From: Acidimicrobiaceae bacterium | Lineage (GTDB): Bacteria; Actinomycetota; Acidimicrobiia; Acidimicrobiales; Acidimicrobiaceae | Assembly (NCBI GenBank): GCA_013044365.1 | Contig: JABEUP010000097.1 | Location: 1 to 7,192, forward strand | Length of the DNA: 7,192 bases | Reading direction: 5' to 3' | Notes under the pieces: generated by a model | What the model saw: only the letters and a program-made list of their open reading frames with translations | What the model was told of the DNA's origin: nothing | Databases searched by the model: none | Shown here: one piece after another, positions 1 to 6,710 of the stretch | Position numbering within the stretch: position 1 is the stretch's first letter | Layout of the letters: every line of letters starts with the position of its first letter | Made by a program: the position numbers and the translations under genes

Positions 1-1091
1 TCGAGTGCAACCTGCGTGTTAGCAAAGTCAACCTGCACCCCGAACGACTGTCCCTCCTCTAATCTCTCGAGACGACCCGAAACCCCACGAAAACTTTCCA
101 GACCCAACTGAATTGAATTGGGAGAATATCCGAGTATCTTGCCCGCTTTCGCTGCCGCCAGGGCATTGTAAACATTGTGCTTGCCAGCGACTCCCAGTTT
201 GATAGGAATCCCATCGAGGACAAAGTTTGATCCTTGAGCAGCCATCTCAAGGTCAACGGCATCCTCAATCGAATATGTTTCAACGACGATTTGGGAATCT
301 CTGGTCAGCCGGGCGCCCCAGGGATCGTCAATGTTCACAACTCCGATTCGACATCTGGCAATCTCGAACAACCGCGCCTTTGTCATGTAGTAGGCATCCA
401 TGGTGTGGTGATAATCCAAATGGTCCTGGGTCAAATTCGTAAATATTCCAATATCAAAGACAATTTCATCAACCCGGTGCTGGTCAAGAGCGTGCGATGA
501 AACCTCCATGATTGCGATATCATCAGAATCTTCCAGGGCCTGATAAAGCGAATTTTGGATAACCGGAGACTCCGGTGTAGTCCGATACCCGCTCAGCGTT
601 CCAATAACAAACGGTGATCGGTCAGCTGCCCTCGCTATAGAGGCCAACATGAACGAAGTCGTAGTCTTTCCATTGGTACCCGTGATCCCCACCATTGGCA
701 AACGTGCTGATGGGTTACCATAGAAGCGATTGGCAAGCTTTGCCATTTGAACTCGCATTGATCCGGGGTGCACCCGCAACTGCACAATCGGAAGAGGCAC
801 ATACCGCTCAACAACTACCGCCACCGCTCCCCGCGCGACAGCATCGTTGATGAAATGGTGTCCATCGAAATGTTCACCAGCTATTGCACAAAAGATGTCG
901 CCGGGCATAACGTGACGGGAATCGAACGAAACACCGGAAACAATCACCCCGTTTACATCTCCGAGGATGGACACGGTTTCGATTGCCGTGACCAATTCCG
1001 AAAGTGGCATCCGCGGAACCCTTGGACCGCTCCGGCCTCCGTCAATTTTCCTGTGTGCCCCGCTACTCAGTGTCCGCGGATCTTCAGTCAT
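1..1091 (-). CDS. murE: MurE, UDP-MurNAc-tripeptide synthetase (partial, C-terminus outside window)
   Basis: This is a cytoplasmic Mur ligase that uses ATP to add the third stem-peptide residue (usually meso-diaminopimelate or lysine) to UDP-MurNAc-L-Ala-D-Glu. I translated 363 codons without a stop; the gene runs off base 1. In order it shows the N-terminal UDP-MurNAc domain with DSRHVMPGDIFCAIAG (57-72), Walker A GITGTNGKTTT (135-145), TTPES (171-175), EVSSHAL (196-202), NLTQDHLDYH (219-228), the lysine expected to be carbamylated (K238), GKHNVYNA (303-310) and SGRLE near 338. All seven residues regarded as invariant in Mur ligases are present (K142, E196, H224, N306, N309, R340, D355). The usual DYAHTPD motif reads DFANTQV (355-361). 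The part that selects DAP or Lys (DNPR region) lies outside, so the substrate is undecided. The ATG overlaps the ftsI stop as ATGA. An internal ATG at 1010 would remove 27 residues and has a better-spaced AAGGG; it is a real alternative start. Confidence 0.95.
   Translation of the reverse strand, partial: MTEDPRTLSSGAHRKIDGGRSGPRVPRMPLSELVTAIETVSILGDVNGVIVSGVSFDSRHVMPGDIFCAIAGEHFDGHHFINDAVARGAVAVVVERYVPLPIVQLRVHPGSMRVQMAKLANRFYGNPSARLPMVGITGTNGKTTTSFMLASIARAADRSPFVIGTLSGYRTTPESPVIQNSLYQALEDSDDIAIMEVSSHALDQHRVDEIVFDIGIFTNLTQDHLDYHHTMDAYYMTKARLFEIARCRIGVVNIDDPWGARLTRDSQIVVETYSIEDAVDLEMAAQGSNFVLDGIPIKLGVAGKHNVYNALAAAKAGKILGYSPNSIQLGLESFRGVSGRLERLEEGQSFGVQVDFANTQVAL
1008..1023 (-). promoter_or_regulatory. 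murE: Alternative murE ribosome binding site and start codon
   Basis: AAGGG (1019-1023) sits 8 bases before an in-frame ATG (1008-1010), codon 28 of the long form. The protein from here begins MPLSELV, which matches the usual MurE length better. The upstream ATG at 1091 also has AAGGG, but 12 bases away, and relies on overlap with the ftsI stop. Which one is used cannot be settled from the sequence. Confidence 0.4.
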
Positions 1092-3034
1092 GGCGCCACC
1101 GAACCCTTAGTGCTAGTAAATCTACCTATAGTAACGCTATTGGAGCCAGAGGTCCGAGCCGATACCGCTTGATTCCCCAAAGAGGAGACCGCAGCAGAGG
1201 CGGCCGGCGCAACTGGCACCTTGGTTGGATTTGAAATCAGCGAACCTTTTCCAAAACCTGCAGGAAAATAACCTGATGTCGGCGCAATGTCCAACCTTCT
1301 AAGCGCATAACCCATGATCTCGGAAAATACCGGCGCAGCAGCCGACCCTCCGTAAATAACATTCGGGTGCTCCAACACGACTATAGCCGAGAGAGGGATC
1401 GACGTGCCATGAGTAAAACCAACGAAAGTAGCCATAAAAGCGCCAGGCTGATAGCCGGGTTTGTTAGGAAACGGAATTTGTGCAGTTCCCGTCTTACCAA
1501 TGATCTGGTAACCTGGCACCTGCGCCAGGGGAGCTGTTCCAAATTGAGACACCGTCTGGGACAATAGCTCCTGCATGGTCGAGGCCAACGAGGGGGACAG
1601 CACCTGCCTCGATTTGACAGGCATATTGTAGGCCGGTTTACCGTCCTGTGGAACCACTCTGTCTACAAGATGCGGGGACACAAGCACACCATTATTGGCA
1701 ATCGCATTATATGAATCAAGCACCTGAAGGGCGGATACCGCCTCGTCCTGGCCAATCGGCACTGAACCTATCGCAGTCCCCGACCATTTTGAGGGATTCA
1801 CCAAAAATCCAGAAGTCTCCCCAGGAAATCCGAGCCCGGTTGGAACCCCCCAACCAAAATTCATGAATGAATTTGTGATTATGTATTTATTGAGATGTTG
1901 GGCGACGATGATAGTTCCTATATTCGAGGACTGTGCCAGAATTTGCCCAGGACTCAACACTTCTGTCCCGTGAACCTCAGCGTCATGAAAATTTGCTCCA
2001 TCGATTGACAGATATGGAGGTACGACCACCCTGCTGGAAGGAGTTATAACACCGGCTTTGAGAGCTGCCGCAAATGTGGCAATCTTAGCCACCGAGCCAG
2101 GCTCGTAAACATTAGTCACTGCCATATTTGTCGGAGCTTGGGAAAAACCAGTAATTTGGTTAGACGACGGCAAAGATACGGCTGACTTCTTAGACGGCGC
2201 CTGACTGGTAGTTCCAACCAGATTTGCCATCGCAATTATCTGACCGTTTTGCGGATCCATTATTATCGCGCTACCCGACAACGCCTGAGTCTTTACGATT
2301 TCAGCCCCCAGTGCCTGTTCGGTGTTAAATTGAATGGCTCTATCCAAACCGAGCACCAGGTTATCCCCGGGCTTCGGCGGTATCAAGTCAACGGCACTTC
2401 CGGGAAGAGGAGAACCGGATTCGGAAACAGAAACCATTTTTTGTCCAGCCTGGCCATCAAGAAAGTTCCTGAACTGGTACTCAAGCCCGGAAAGAGGTAC
2501 TCCTGTTGGTCCTAGCGAACCTATCACCGGTAAAGCAAGGTTGCCATTTGGATCAGAACGGGACATTTCAGTAACTAATGAGATGCCGGGGAGTTGGCCG
2601 GCATTGATGAGAGACTGGACTTTCGATGCCTGATTGGAGCTAACAAGATGTTGGACATAGGAAAACTGCCCTGGCACCAACAGGGCGGCTCGGATAGTCA
2701 TAACTGCGGTGCCCAGAATTTGCGAAAGAACAGCAGCTTCCCTAGTCGGATCGACCACTATAGAAGGATCTGCCACCACAGTCTTTTTAGGTATAGATAT
2801 AGCCAGTTGATTGCCATTCCTATCGAGAATCGCGCCTCGGGGGGCTTGCACAGCAACCGTGGCAGAACCCTCCGCCTTTGCCAGTTCTACGTAACGGTGA
2901 TTTGGATAGACCGTCACCCGGACAAGCTGATAACCGAGAGCCAGCACCGATACGCCAATGAGAAATTTAGAGGCCCTTAGGCGCCTGGTACTGACCGGAA
3001 TACTCTGATCCTTTCTAGTTTTCCGATCTGACAT
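1088..3034 (-). CDS. ftsI: FtsI/PBP3-type class B penicillin-binding protein (septal transpeptidase)
   Basis: This 648-residue protein is a membrane-anchored D,D-transpeptidase that crosslinks peptidoglycan at the division septum, working with FtsW and the FtsQLB complex. It has a short basic cytoplasmic N-terminus, one membrane anchor (about 24-43), and the PBP dimerisation domain starting with RGAILDRNGNQLA (66-78). The transpeptidase domain carries all three active-site motifs: SVAK (314-317, Ser314 the acylated serine), SSN (369-371) and KTGTAQ (514-519). The fold closes with YGGSAAAPVFSEIM (561-574). The last ~60 residues are a Ser/Ala/Val-rich tail, and no PASTA repeat is visible. The ATG start is supported by AAAAGGG 7 bases upstream, placed directly after the ftsL stop. 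The gene lies between ftsL and murE, the normal dcw order. FtsI is preferred over a sporulation PBP (SpoVD) because of this context and the missing PASTA domain. Confidence 0.96.
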   Translation of the reverse strand: MSDRKTRKDQSIPVSTRRLRASKFLIGVSVLALGYQLVRVTVYPNHRYVELAKAEGSATVAVQAPRGAILDRNGNQLAISIPKKTVVADPSIVVDPTREAAVLSQILGTAVMTIRAALLVPGQFSYVQHLVSSNQASKVQSLINAGQLPGISLVTEMSRSDPNGNLALPVIGSLGPTGVPLSGLEYQFRNFLDGQAGQKMVSVSESGSPLPGSAVDLIPPKPGDNLVLGLDRAIQFNTEQALGAEIVKTQALSGSAIIMDPQNGQIIAMANLVGTTSQAPSKKSAVSLPSSNQITGFSQAPTNMAVTNVYEPGSVAKIATFAAALKAGVITPSSRVVVPPYLSIDGANFHDAEVHGTEVLSPGQILAQSSNIGTIIVAQHLNKYIITNSFMNFGWGVPTGLGFPGETSGFLVNPSKWSGTAIGSVPIGQDEAVSALQVLDSYNAIANNGVLVSPHLVDRVVPQDGKPAYNMPVKSRQVLSPSLASTMQELLSQTVSQFGTAPLAQVPGYQIIGKTGTAQIPFPNKPGYQPGAFMATFVGFTHGTSIPLSAIVVLEHPNVIYGGSAAAPVFSEIMGYALRRLDIAPTSGYFPAGFGKGSLISNPTKVPVAPAASAAVSSLGNQAVSARTSGSNSVTIGRFTSTKGSVAP

Positions 3035-3048
3035 ATAGCGACCCTTTT

Positions 3049-3762
3049 CTAGCCCGACTTTGCCACTGTAGAGGGCACTATTGCCGACGGACTTGCCGGT
3101 TTGACTGAACTGCTCTTTCCTGCAGCGGTTGAGGACCCTGGGGATGAGCCAGAGGGTACTGATTTATTTGTGGCAGCTGTATTGGAAGGCAACGGTTTGG
3201 TTGGAGCTCCCCCGCCGGCTTCTCCGGGAGGCGCAAAGAGGGTGTTGGGTGCCGATATCACTTGTTGTGTTAGTGCTGTGGACTGGTTCTGGTTGGAATT
3301 AGGATTCTGGCCGGCTCCTAAATATCCGACCTGCGTCGGGTAAACCATCCCCAAACGTGACTGCGCATAGGACACTATCCGACTGGGCGATTCTAGGGCG
3401 GATAACTGCACCTCAAGTCGCAAATGCTGTGTCTCCAATGACGACAACTGCGAATTTAACGAGTTCAGCCTGAGCTGTGTGGCCGCCATTTCCGCACGCA
3501 TGACAACAGCAGCAAATAGAGCCAGGAAACCGATTGCATAGGCCAGGAAAATTTTGTTGGAAATGCGAAAACCAGCCAGCTTCCGTGGCCTGGCAACGAT
3601 CCTCAGGTCAGGACGGCCATAGGCAACTTTATAACTAGTGGTCGAGCTCGCGCCGTGGGAATTCCTTGACACAACATTAGCCCTGGCTAACGCGCGTGCA
3701 ATATGAGTGTCTACCTCCGGCCTGGCGTTCCTAAGCCTCATTTCTCTCTGAGTTTTAGCCAT
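3049..3762 (-). CDS. ftsL: FtsL/DivIC-type septum protein with long Ser/Pro tail
   Basis: A 237-residue bitopic protein in the ftsL position between rsmH and ftsI. FtsL forms a complex with DivIC/FtsB and FtsQ that activates the septal synthase FtsWI. A basic cytoplasmic N-terminus (1-70) is followed by one membrane segment (about 71-88, IFLAYAIGFLALFAAVVM), an extracytoplasmic coiled coil (about 92-124) and the family signature SPSRIVSYAQSRLGMVYP (125-142). The remaining ~95 residues are low complexity, rich in Ser, Pro, Ala, Thr, Asn and Gln. FtsL proteins are usually about 90-130 residues, so both ends are extended. The start is an ATG overlapping the rsmH stop by one base (TGATG), with GGAGG 5 bases upstream. 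Sequence identity in this family is low, so the call rests on topology, the short signature and gene order; the generic name septum formation initiator would also fit. Confidence 0.85.
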   Translation of the reverse strand: MAKTQREMRLRNARPEVDTHIARALARANVVSRNSHGASSTTSYKVAYGRPDLRIVARPRKLAGFRISNKIFLAYAIGFLALFAAVVMRAEMAATQLRLNSLNSQLSSLETQHLRLEVQLSALESPSRIVSYAQSRLGMVYPTQVGYLGAGQNPNSNQNQSTALTQQVISAPNTLFAPPGEAGGGAPTKPLPSNTAATNKSVPSGSSPGSSTAAGKSSSVKPASPSAIVPSTVAKSG

Positions 3763-4739
3763 CAGTTCCTCCGCCCCCCCGCCTCACCGACATCCAAAAG
3801 CTCGATCGCTCTAAGACGAGCACTCCTGGATCTGGGATTCTCATCAATCTCTTTGCTTGAAGGTGCCTTTGACCGCACGACGTAGGCGGCATTTGATACC
3901 GCACCGCACACACATCCGTAACGTGGCGGACAGGTGCACCCGCCCGTAACCTGGTTGTGAAACATCGCCTTGACAATGGAGTCTTCCCCGGAGTGATAAG
4001 ATAGAACCGCTATCCGACCACCGGGCAGCAACAAATCGAATGCTTTCCCTAGGACAACCTGCAGCTTTTCCAGTTCGTCGTTGACTCGGATTCGCAATGC
4101 TTGAAATACCCTTGTTGCGGGATGACCGCCGGTTCTTCTGGCTGCTGCCGGGATAGCAGATTTGATAACGTCTGCCAATTGTGTCGTCGACAGGAAGGGC
4201 CTTCCTGCCAATACCGCCCTTGCTATTCGGTAGGCAAAGCGGGATTCCCCGTTATCACGCAAAAGCAATGTCAGCTCATCAAGTGATACCGAATCTAGAT
4301 ATTCAGCTGCACTTTGGCCTTTGGTGGGATCCATTCTCATGTCCAGAGGACCCTCGAGACGATACGAAAAACCCCGCTCGGCTCTTTCCAGTTGCGGAGA
4401 AGATGCTCCGAGATCTAAAAGTAGCCCGATAGGTGCACCGCAGAATTTGCTGTCAGCCTCACAGGCTTTTACCAATACTTCATCGAGTTCATCGAATTCA
4501 CGATGCATAGCCATGAATCTCCGCGAATATCCGGCCAGCAACTTTTCCGCTGCCGCTGTCGCGCTTGAATCACGATCTAACCCCAACACCAGCCGTTGCG
4601 GGTCAAGTTCCAAAATTCCCCTGGCGTGACCACCTCCACCAAGAGTTCCGTCCACGACCAATCCGGCGCGCAAAGGAGAAAAAACATCCATCACTTCTTG
4701 AAACATGACTGGGCGGTGGACAAATGCAGCTGATTTCAT
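3762..4739 (-). CDS. rsmH: RsmH (MraW), 16S rRNA C1402 N4-methyltransferase
   Basis: RsmH uses S-adenosylmethionine to methylate N4 of C1402 in 16S rRNA at the ribosomal P site. From the chosen ATG it is 325 residues, normal for the family. Visible motifs are HRPVMFQEV near the N-terminus, SAM motif I GTLGGGGHARG (31-41), DLGASSPQLERAERGFSY (109-126), GPLDMRMDP (130-138), HPATRVFQALRIRVNDEL (206-223), SYHSGEDSIVK (247-257), a four-cysteine CTC...CVC cluster (268-278) as in actinobacterial homologues, and RSARLRAIE (305-313). The common SFHSLEDRIVK motif appears as SYHSGEDSIVK. I chose the ATG at 4739 because it forms an ATGA overlap with the mraZ stop and places HRPV near the N-terminus; a GTG at 4784 inside mraZ is also in frame but less likely. 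The C-terminus ends in GGRRN across a G7 run. Confidence 0.96.
   Translation of the reverse strand: MKSAAFVHRPVMFQEVMDVFSPLRAGLVVDGTLGGGGHARGILELDPQRLVLGLDRDSSATAAAEKLLAGYSRRFMAMHREFDELDEVLVKACEADSKFCGAPIGLLLDLGASSPQLERAERGFSYRLEGPLDMRMDPTKGQSAAEYLDSVSLDELTLLLRDNGESRFAYRIARAVLAGRPFLSTTQLADVIKSAIPAAARRTGGHPATRVFQALRIRVNDELEKLQVVLGKAFDLLLPGGRIAVLSYHSGEDSIVKAMFHNQVTGGCTCPPRYGCVCGAVSNAAYVVRSKAPSSKEIDENPRSRSARLRAIELLDVGEAGGRRN
3768..3780 (-). other. G7 slippery heptamer plus Shine-Dalgarno at rsmH/ftsL junction
   Basis: On the coding strand a run of seven G (3774-3780) is followed by CGGAGG; the GGAGG at 3768-3772 is the ribosome binding site of ftsL. In the rsmH frame the run parses as G GGG GGG, the phase of a -1 frameshift heptamer. 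After a -1 slip, reading continues GCG GAG GAA CTG ATG directly into ftsL. The binding site is certain; frameshifting is only a possibility. Confidence 0.5.
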
Positions 4740-5158
4740 GTCCGGGCCACCCCTTGGGAGCTGGTCCAGTTCCCTGGACTCCACAGCTCGATAGTGCCTA
4801 TGGCTCCGTGCACCAGAACCTCTCTGTCGAGATCGGCAAATCTTCTCAGGGCCTGTGGCAATGCAAGCCTTCCGGCTTTATCAATCTCGATGTCAAATGC
4901 CTCTGAGGCCCAGATCCTCATGTTCCAACGAAGCGCGGATTCTGAAAGATCCTGACTTTGAAAAGCATTGGCAAAGGAGAAGAAGTCTTCCTGAGTCCAA
5001 ACAACCAGGCATGGATCCTCATATTGCGACCGGGTGATAAAACACTTCTCGCCCAAGAAGCTACGAAATTTAGCGGGCAGGGTCAGGCGTCCCTTGATGT
5101 CAAGAGAATGTTCGTATGCACCAAAAAATTTTGCCTGCATCTGCTGCGCCTGAAACAT
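4736..5158 (-). CDS. mraZ: MraZ, dcw-cluster transcriptional regulator
   Basis: A 140-residue DNA-binding protein, first gene of the dcw cluster. MraZ forms a ring-shaped oligomer of two AbrB-like (SpoVT-AbrB) halves and represses its own operon by binding repeated boxes upstream. Both halves are visible: FFGAYEHSLDIKGRLTLP (11-28) and DIEIDKAGRLALP (about 89-101), each with the DxxGR signature. The C-terminus has the typical HGAIGTIELWSPGNW. The length fits the family. The ATG at 5158 has AAAGGG 11 bases upstream, which is rather long; an ATG at codon 7 (5140) starts closer to the usual MraZ N-terminus but has only a weak CAGG before it. The stop overlaps the rsmH ATG. Five candidate MraZ boxes lie 42-88 bases upstream of the start. 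Confidence 0.96.
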   Translation of the reverse strand: MFQAQQMQAKFFGAYEHSLDIKGRLTLPAKFRSFLGEKCFITRSQYEDPCLVVWTQEDFFSFANAFQSQDLSESALRWNMRIWASEAFDIEIDKAGRLALPQALRRFADLDREVLVHGAIGTIELWSPGNWTSSQGVART

Positions 5159-5199
5159 AGAGTTCGTAGCCCTTTGTGATACCTGGAAACCTTATTTCA

Positions 5200-5246
5200 C
5201 CACTTTGACCCACTTTAACCCACTTCACCCCACTTATCAACCACTT
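5200..5246 (-). repeat. Five tandem MraZ boxes (AAGTGG) forming the dcw operator
   Basis: On the minus strand the hexamer AAGTGG occurs five times, at 5246-5241, 5235-5230, 5225-5220, 5215-5210 and 5205-5200. Spacing is 11, 10, 10 and 10 bases, about one helical turn. The middle three continue as TGGG, the outer two as TGGT. E. coli MraZ binds direct repeats of TGGGN with a 10-base period, so the middle three match directly and the outer two are degenerate. Position just upstream of mraZ makes this the autoregulatory operator. Confidence 0.9.
5212..5240 (-). promoter_or_regulatory. Candidate sigma-70-type promoter of the mraZ operon
   Basis: The minus strand carries TTGATA (5240-5235), a 17-base spacer and TAAAGT (5217-5212). 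The -35 matches five of six consensus bases and the -10 four of six, at the ideal spacing. Transcription would start near 5205, giving a leader of roughly 45 bases. The promoter elements are interleaved with MraZ boxes, so bound MraZ should block RNA polymerase. Because AAGTGG repeats supply part of the -10, some of the match could be coincidental. Confidence 0.6.
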
Positions 5247-5358
5247 GAGGCATGAAATTGGACATTGAAGGAACGGAAAAGGTAAAATTTCGGACTTTCG
5301 GGCTCTTTGTGGCTCTAGAACGGAAGTATCAACCCGCCGTAACCCAGTTTCGCAAAAC

Positions 5359-6054
5359 TCAGCGAAGATTCTCGAGAGCTGCCGTAAGACTTCGGCGAAG
5401 CTCCGAGACAACTAGGGAGTCTTCTTTATGCTGGAATGCGTCGATTATTTCAGCCACACCCATTGCGTAACCGCGAAGGAGGGAGGTGGCGTTGACCTCT
5501 CTTATGAGTTCCTGTAATTCCTTAAAGGGATACCTCACATAAACCGTGCACTGGAAAACCGCGCCTAAGGACGTTCTTCTTTGAGACATACCAACGACTT
5601 TGGCCCCTTCACAAGTAATCTCACCAGGGCCAAGACCTGCAAAGCATATTTTCTTGGACAACTGGCCTCCAACAAGCCTGCCGGTGTGGATGACAAGATT
5701 ATGAACGCCAAAATCAGAAAGTACCCCAAAAAAAATCTCTCCGATGACGTGAAACGATTTGCTAACATCTTCGTCATAGAGTTGATCGTCTTTGGGAATT
5801 GCGATATCAACCCAAAGCTGGCCACCTGGCGACAGAAATACCGCGCCTCCGCCGGATTTTCTAACTACCAGCTCAGCGGACAGGCGATTTAAGGCTTGCA
5901 GGTCAACATCCCCGAAATTCTGGTTAGATCCAAGGACTAATGCGCTTCTCGTTACGTCAATAAATCTTGCAGTTCGCAGACCTGCAAACCGCATAGGATC
6001 CGAGTGCATCTCGGATGCCAGCCCCACTTCGCCTATGATTCGCCATGAACCCAC
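5359..6054 (-). CDS. Lipoate-protein ligase A-like protein (BPL/LplA/LipB family)
   Basis: A 231-residue protein of the cofactor-transferase family that attaches lipoate or octanoate to lysines of E2 and GcvH proteins. Supporting motifs are RKSGGGAVFLSPGG (65-78), equivalent to the RRxSGGGAV lipoyl-binding loop, CFAGLGPGEI (137-146), and GAKVVGMSQRRT (150-161) with K152 in the position of the conserved catalytic lysine, then GAVFQCTVY (164-172). The N-terminus is short: the usual helix with a NMAxDEA-like motif is not recognisable, although WRIIGEVG resembles the usual WRLI opening. The C-terminal accessory domain of long LplA is absent. It may be a ligase, an octanoyltransferase or a substrate-altered relative. 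Start is a GTG just after an in-frame TAG; no clear Shine-Dalgarno is visible. It follows the HNH gene by 47 bases and precedes the mraZ control region. Confidence 0.8.
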   Translation of the reverse strand: MGSWRIIGEVGLASEMHSDPMRFAGLRTARFIDVTRSALVLGSNQNFGDVDLQALNRLSAELVVRKSGGGAVFLSPGGQLWVDIAIPKDDQLYDEDVSKSFHVIGEIFFGVLSDFGVHNLVIHTGRLVGGQLSKKICFAGLGPGEITCEGAKVVGMSQRRTSLGAVFQCTVYVRYPFKELQELIREVNATSLLRGYAMGVAEIIDAFQHKEDSLVVSELRRSLTAALENLR

Positions 6055-6101
6055 ACAGCTAGACTATCGACCCAGGCGCATTCTGGTATCGATTGACATT
6101 G

Positions 6102-6605
6102 TTATGCCGAGATGGGACTGGATCCGACATAAGGGACCCAATCTTCATTTACCGCACCCAGCAAATGTATCCAGGCTTTACCCTTGGGTGCCATGGGCAG
6201 CCTTCGGAGCACAAAATTTGTTTCCGAAAGAAGTCGATCCTCTTTCTTTGAGTTGCACGTCTTGCAGGAAGCCACTACATTTTCCCAGCAGTGCTCTCCT
6301 CCCTTTGAGCGCGGTATCACGTGGTCAAGGTTTTCCGCCGGAGCACCACAGTATTGACATAGGTAATTATCCCGCGCAAATACCGATCTTTTGTTCAGAG
6401 CGACTCTAGTCGGAAATGGAACCCTGACGAAATAATTTAGACGCACCACCGAGGGTGCATAAAACTTCGCACGCTCAGAATGAAAGATGTCTCTGCTTTC
6501 ATGAAGAGGGAGGGCCTTGCCAGCAAGTACCAAACCTAAGGCTCGACGACTCGTAACGACACCGAGAGCTTCGTAGCTTACGTTTAGCACGAGAGCACTG
6601 GACAC
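6102..6605 (-). CDS. HNH endonuclease family protein (actinobacterial housekeeping type)
   Basis: A 167-residue protein with a C-terminal HNH fold. It opens with LVLNVSYEALGVVTSRRAL (5-23), the N-terminal region typical of a chromosomal actinobacterial HNH family. The nuclease core has zinc-knuckle cysteines CQYC (83-86) and CKTC (114-117), the catalytic histidine in LDHVIPRSKGG (93-103), and Asn in WENVV (107-111) and CNSKK (117-121). All key HNH residues are present, so nuclease activity is plausible. The biological role of this family is not known to me; the setting beside dcw genes without toxin, integrase or restriction partners argues against a selfish homing enzyme. Start is GTG with AAGG 6 bases upstream and an in-frame TAA two codons before, which fixes it well. 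The lipoate-ligase-like gene follows after 47 bases, probably on the same transcript. Confidence 0.9.
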   Translation of the reverse strand: MSSALVLNVSYEALGVVTSRRALGLVLAGKALPLHESRDIFHSERAKFYAPSVVRLNYFVRVPFPTRVALNKRSVFARDNYLCQYCGAPAENLDHVIPRSKGGEHCWENVVASCKTCNSKKEDRLLSETNFVLRRLPMAPKGKAWIHLLGAVNEDWVPYVGSSPISA

Positions 6606-6710
6606 CGATTACCTTAGAGGTCCTATCCGGTCCCGCACACCACCGAACCCTGAACAGTAGGTTCCAAAGTGGTCGGTAGTACAACAATCGTCGGATGTTA
6701 CAATCCTCGA

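Noticed and set aside
768..1172. A 134-codon plus-strand open frame
   Set aside because: It lies antisense to murE and ftsI, which have complete conserved motifs on the other strand; its product has no recognisable domain.
3755..3976. A 73-codon minus-strand frame within rsmH ending past the G7 run
   Set aside because: It is a shadow of the rsmH C-terminus in another frame; the RsmH frame keeps conserved motifs to the end.
4740..4784. GTG at 4784 as rsmH start
   Set aside because: It would add 15 residues inside mraZ without family support; the ATG at 4739 forms an ATGA overlap and fits the usual N-terminus.
5346..5359. Small hairpin AGTTT-CGCA-AAACT at the end of the lipoate-ligase-like gene
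   Set aside because: Five A/T-rich pairs overlapping the stop codon with no following T run; too weak to call a terminator.
5100..5411. A 103-codon minus-strand frame covering the mraZ control region
   Set aside because: It spans the operator repeats and overlaps the ends of two real genes in another frame; the repeats explain its odd composition.
5792..6409. A 205-codon plus-strand open frame
   Set aside because: It is antisense to the lipoate-ligase-like and HNH genes, both with clear catalytic motifs, and shows no family features or good ribosome binding site.
6606..6710. Possible promoter (TTGTAA-16-TACTAC) before the HNH gene
   Set aside because: Both hexamers match consensus poorly, so it cannot be told from chance.
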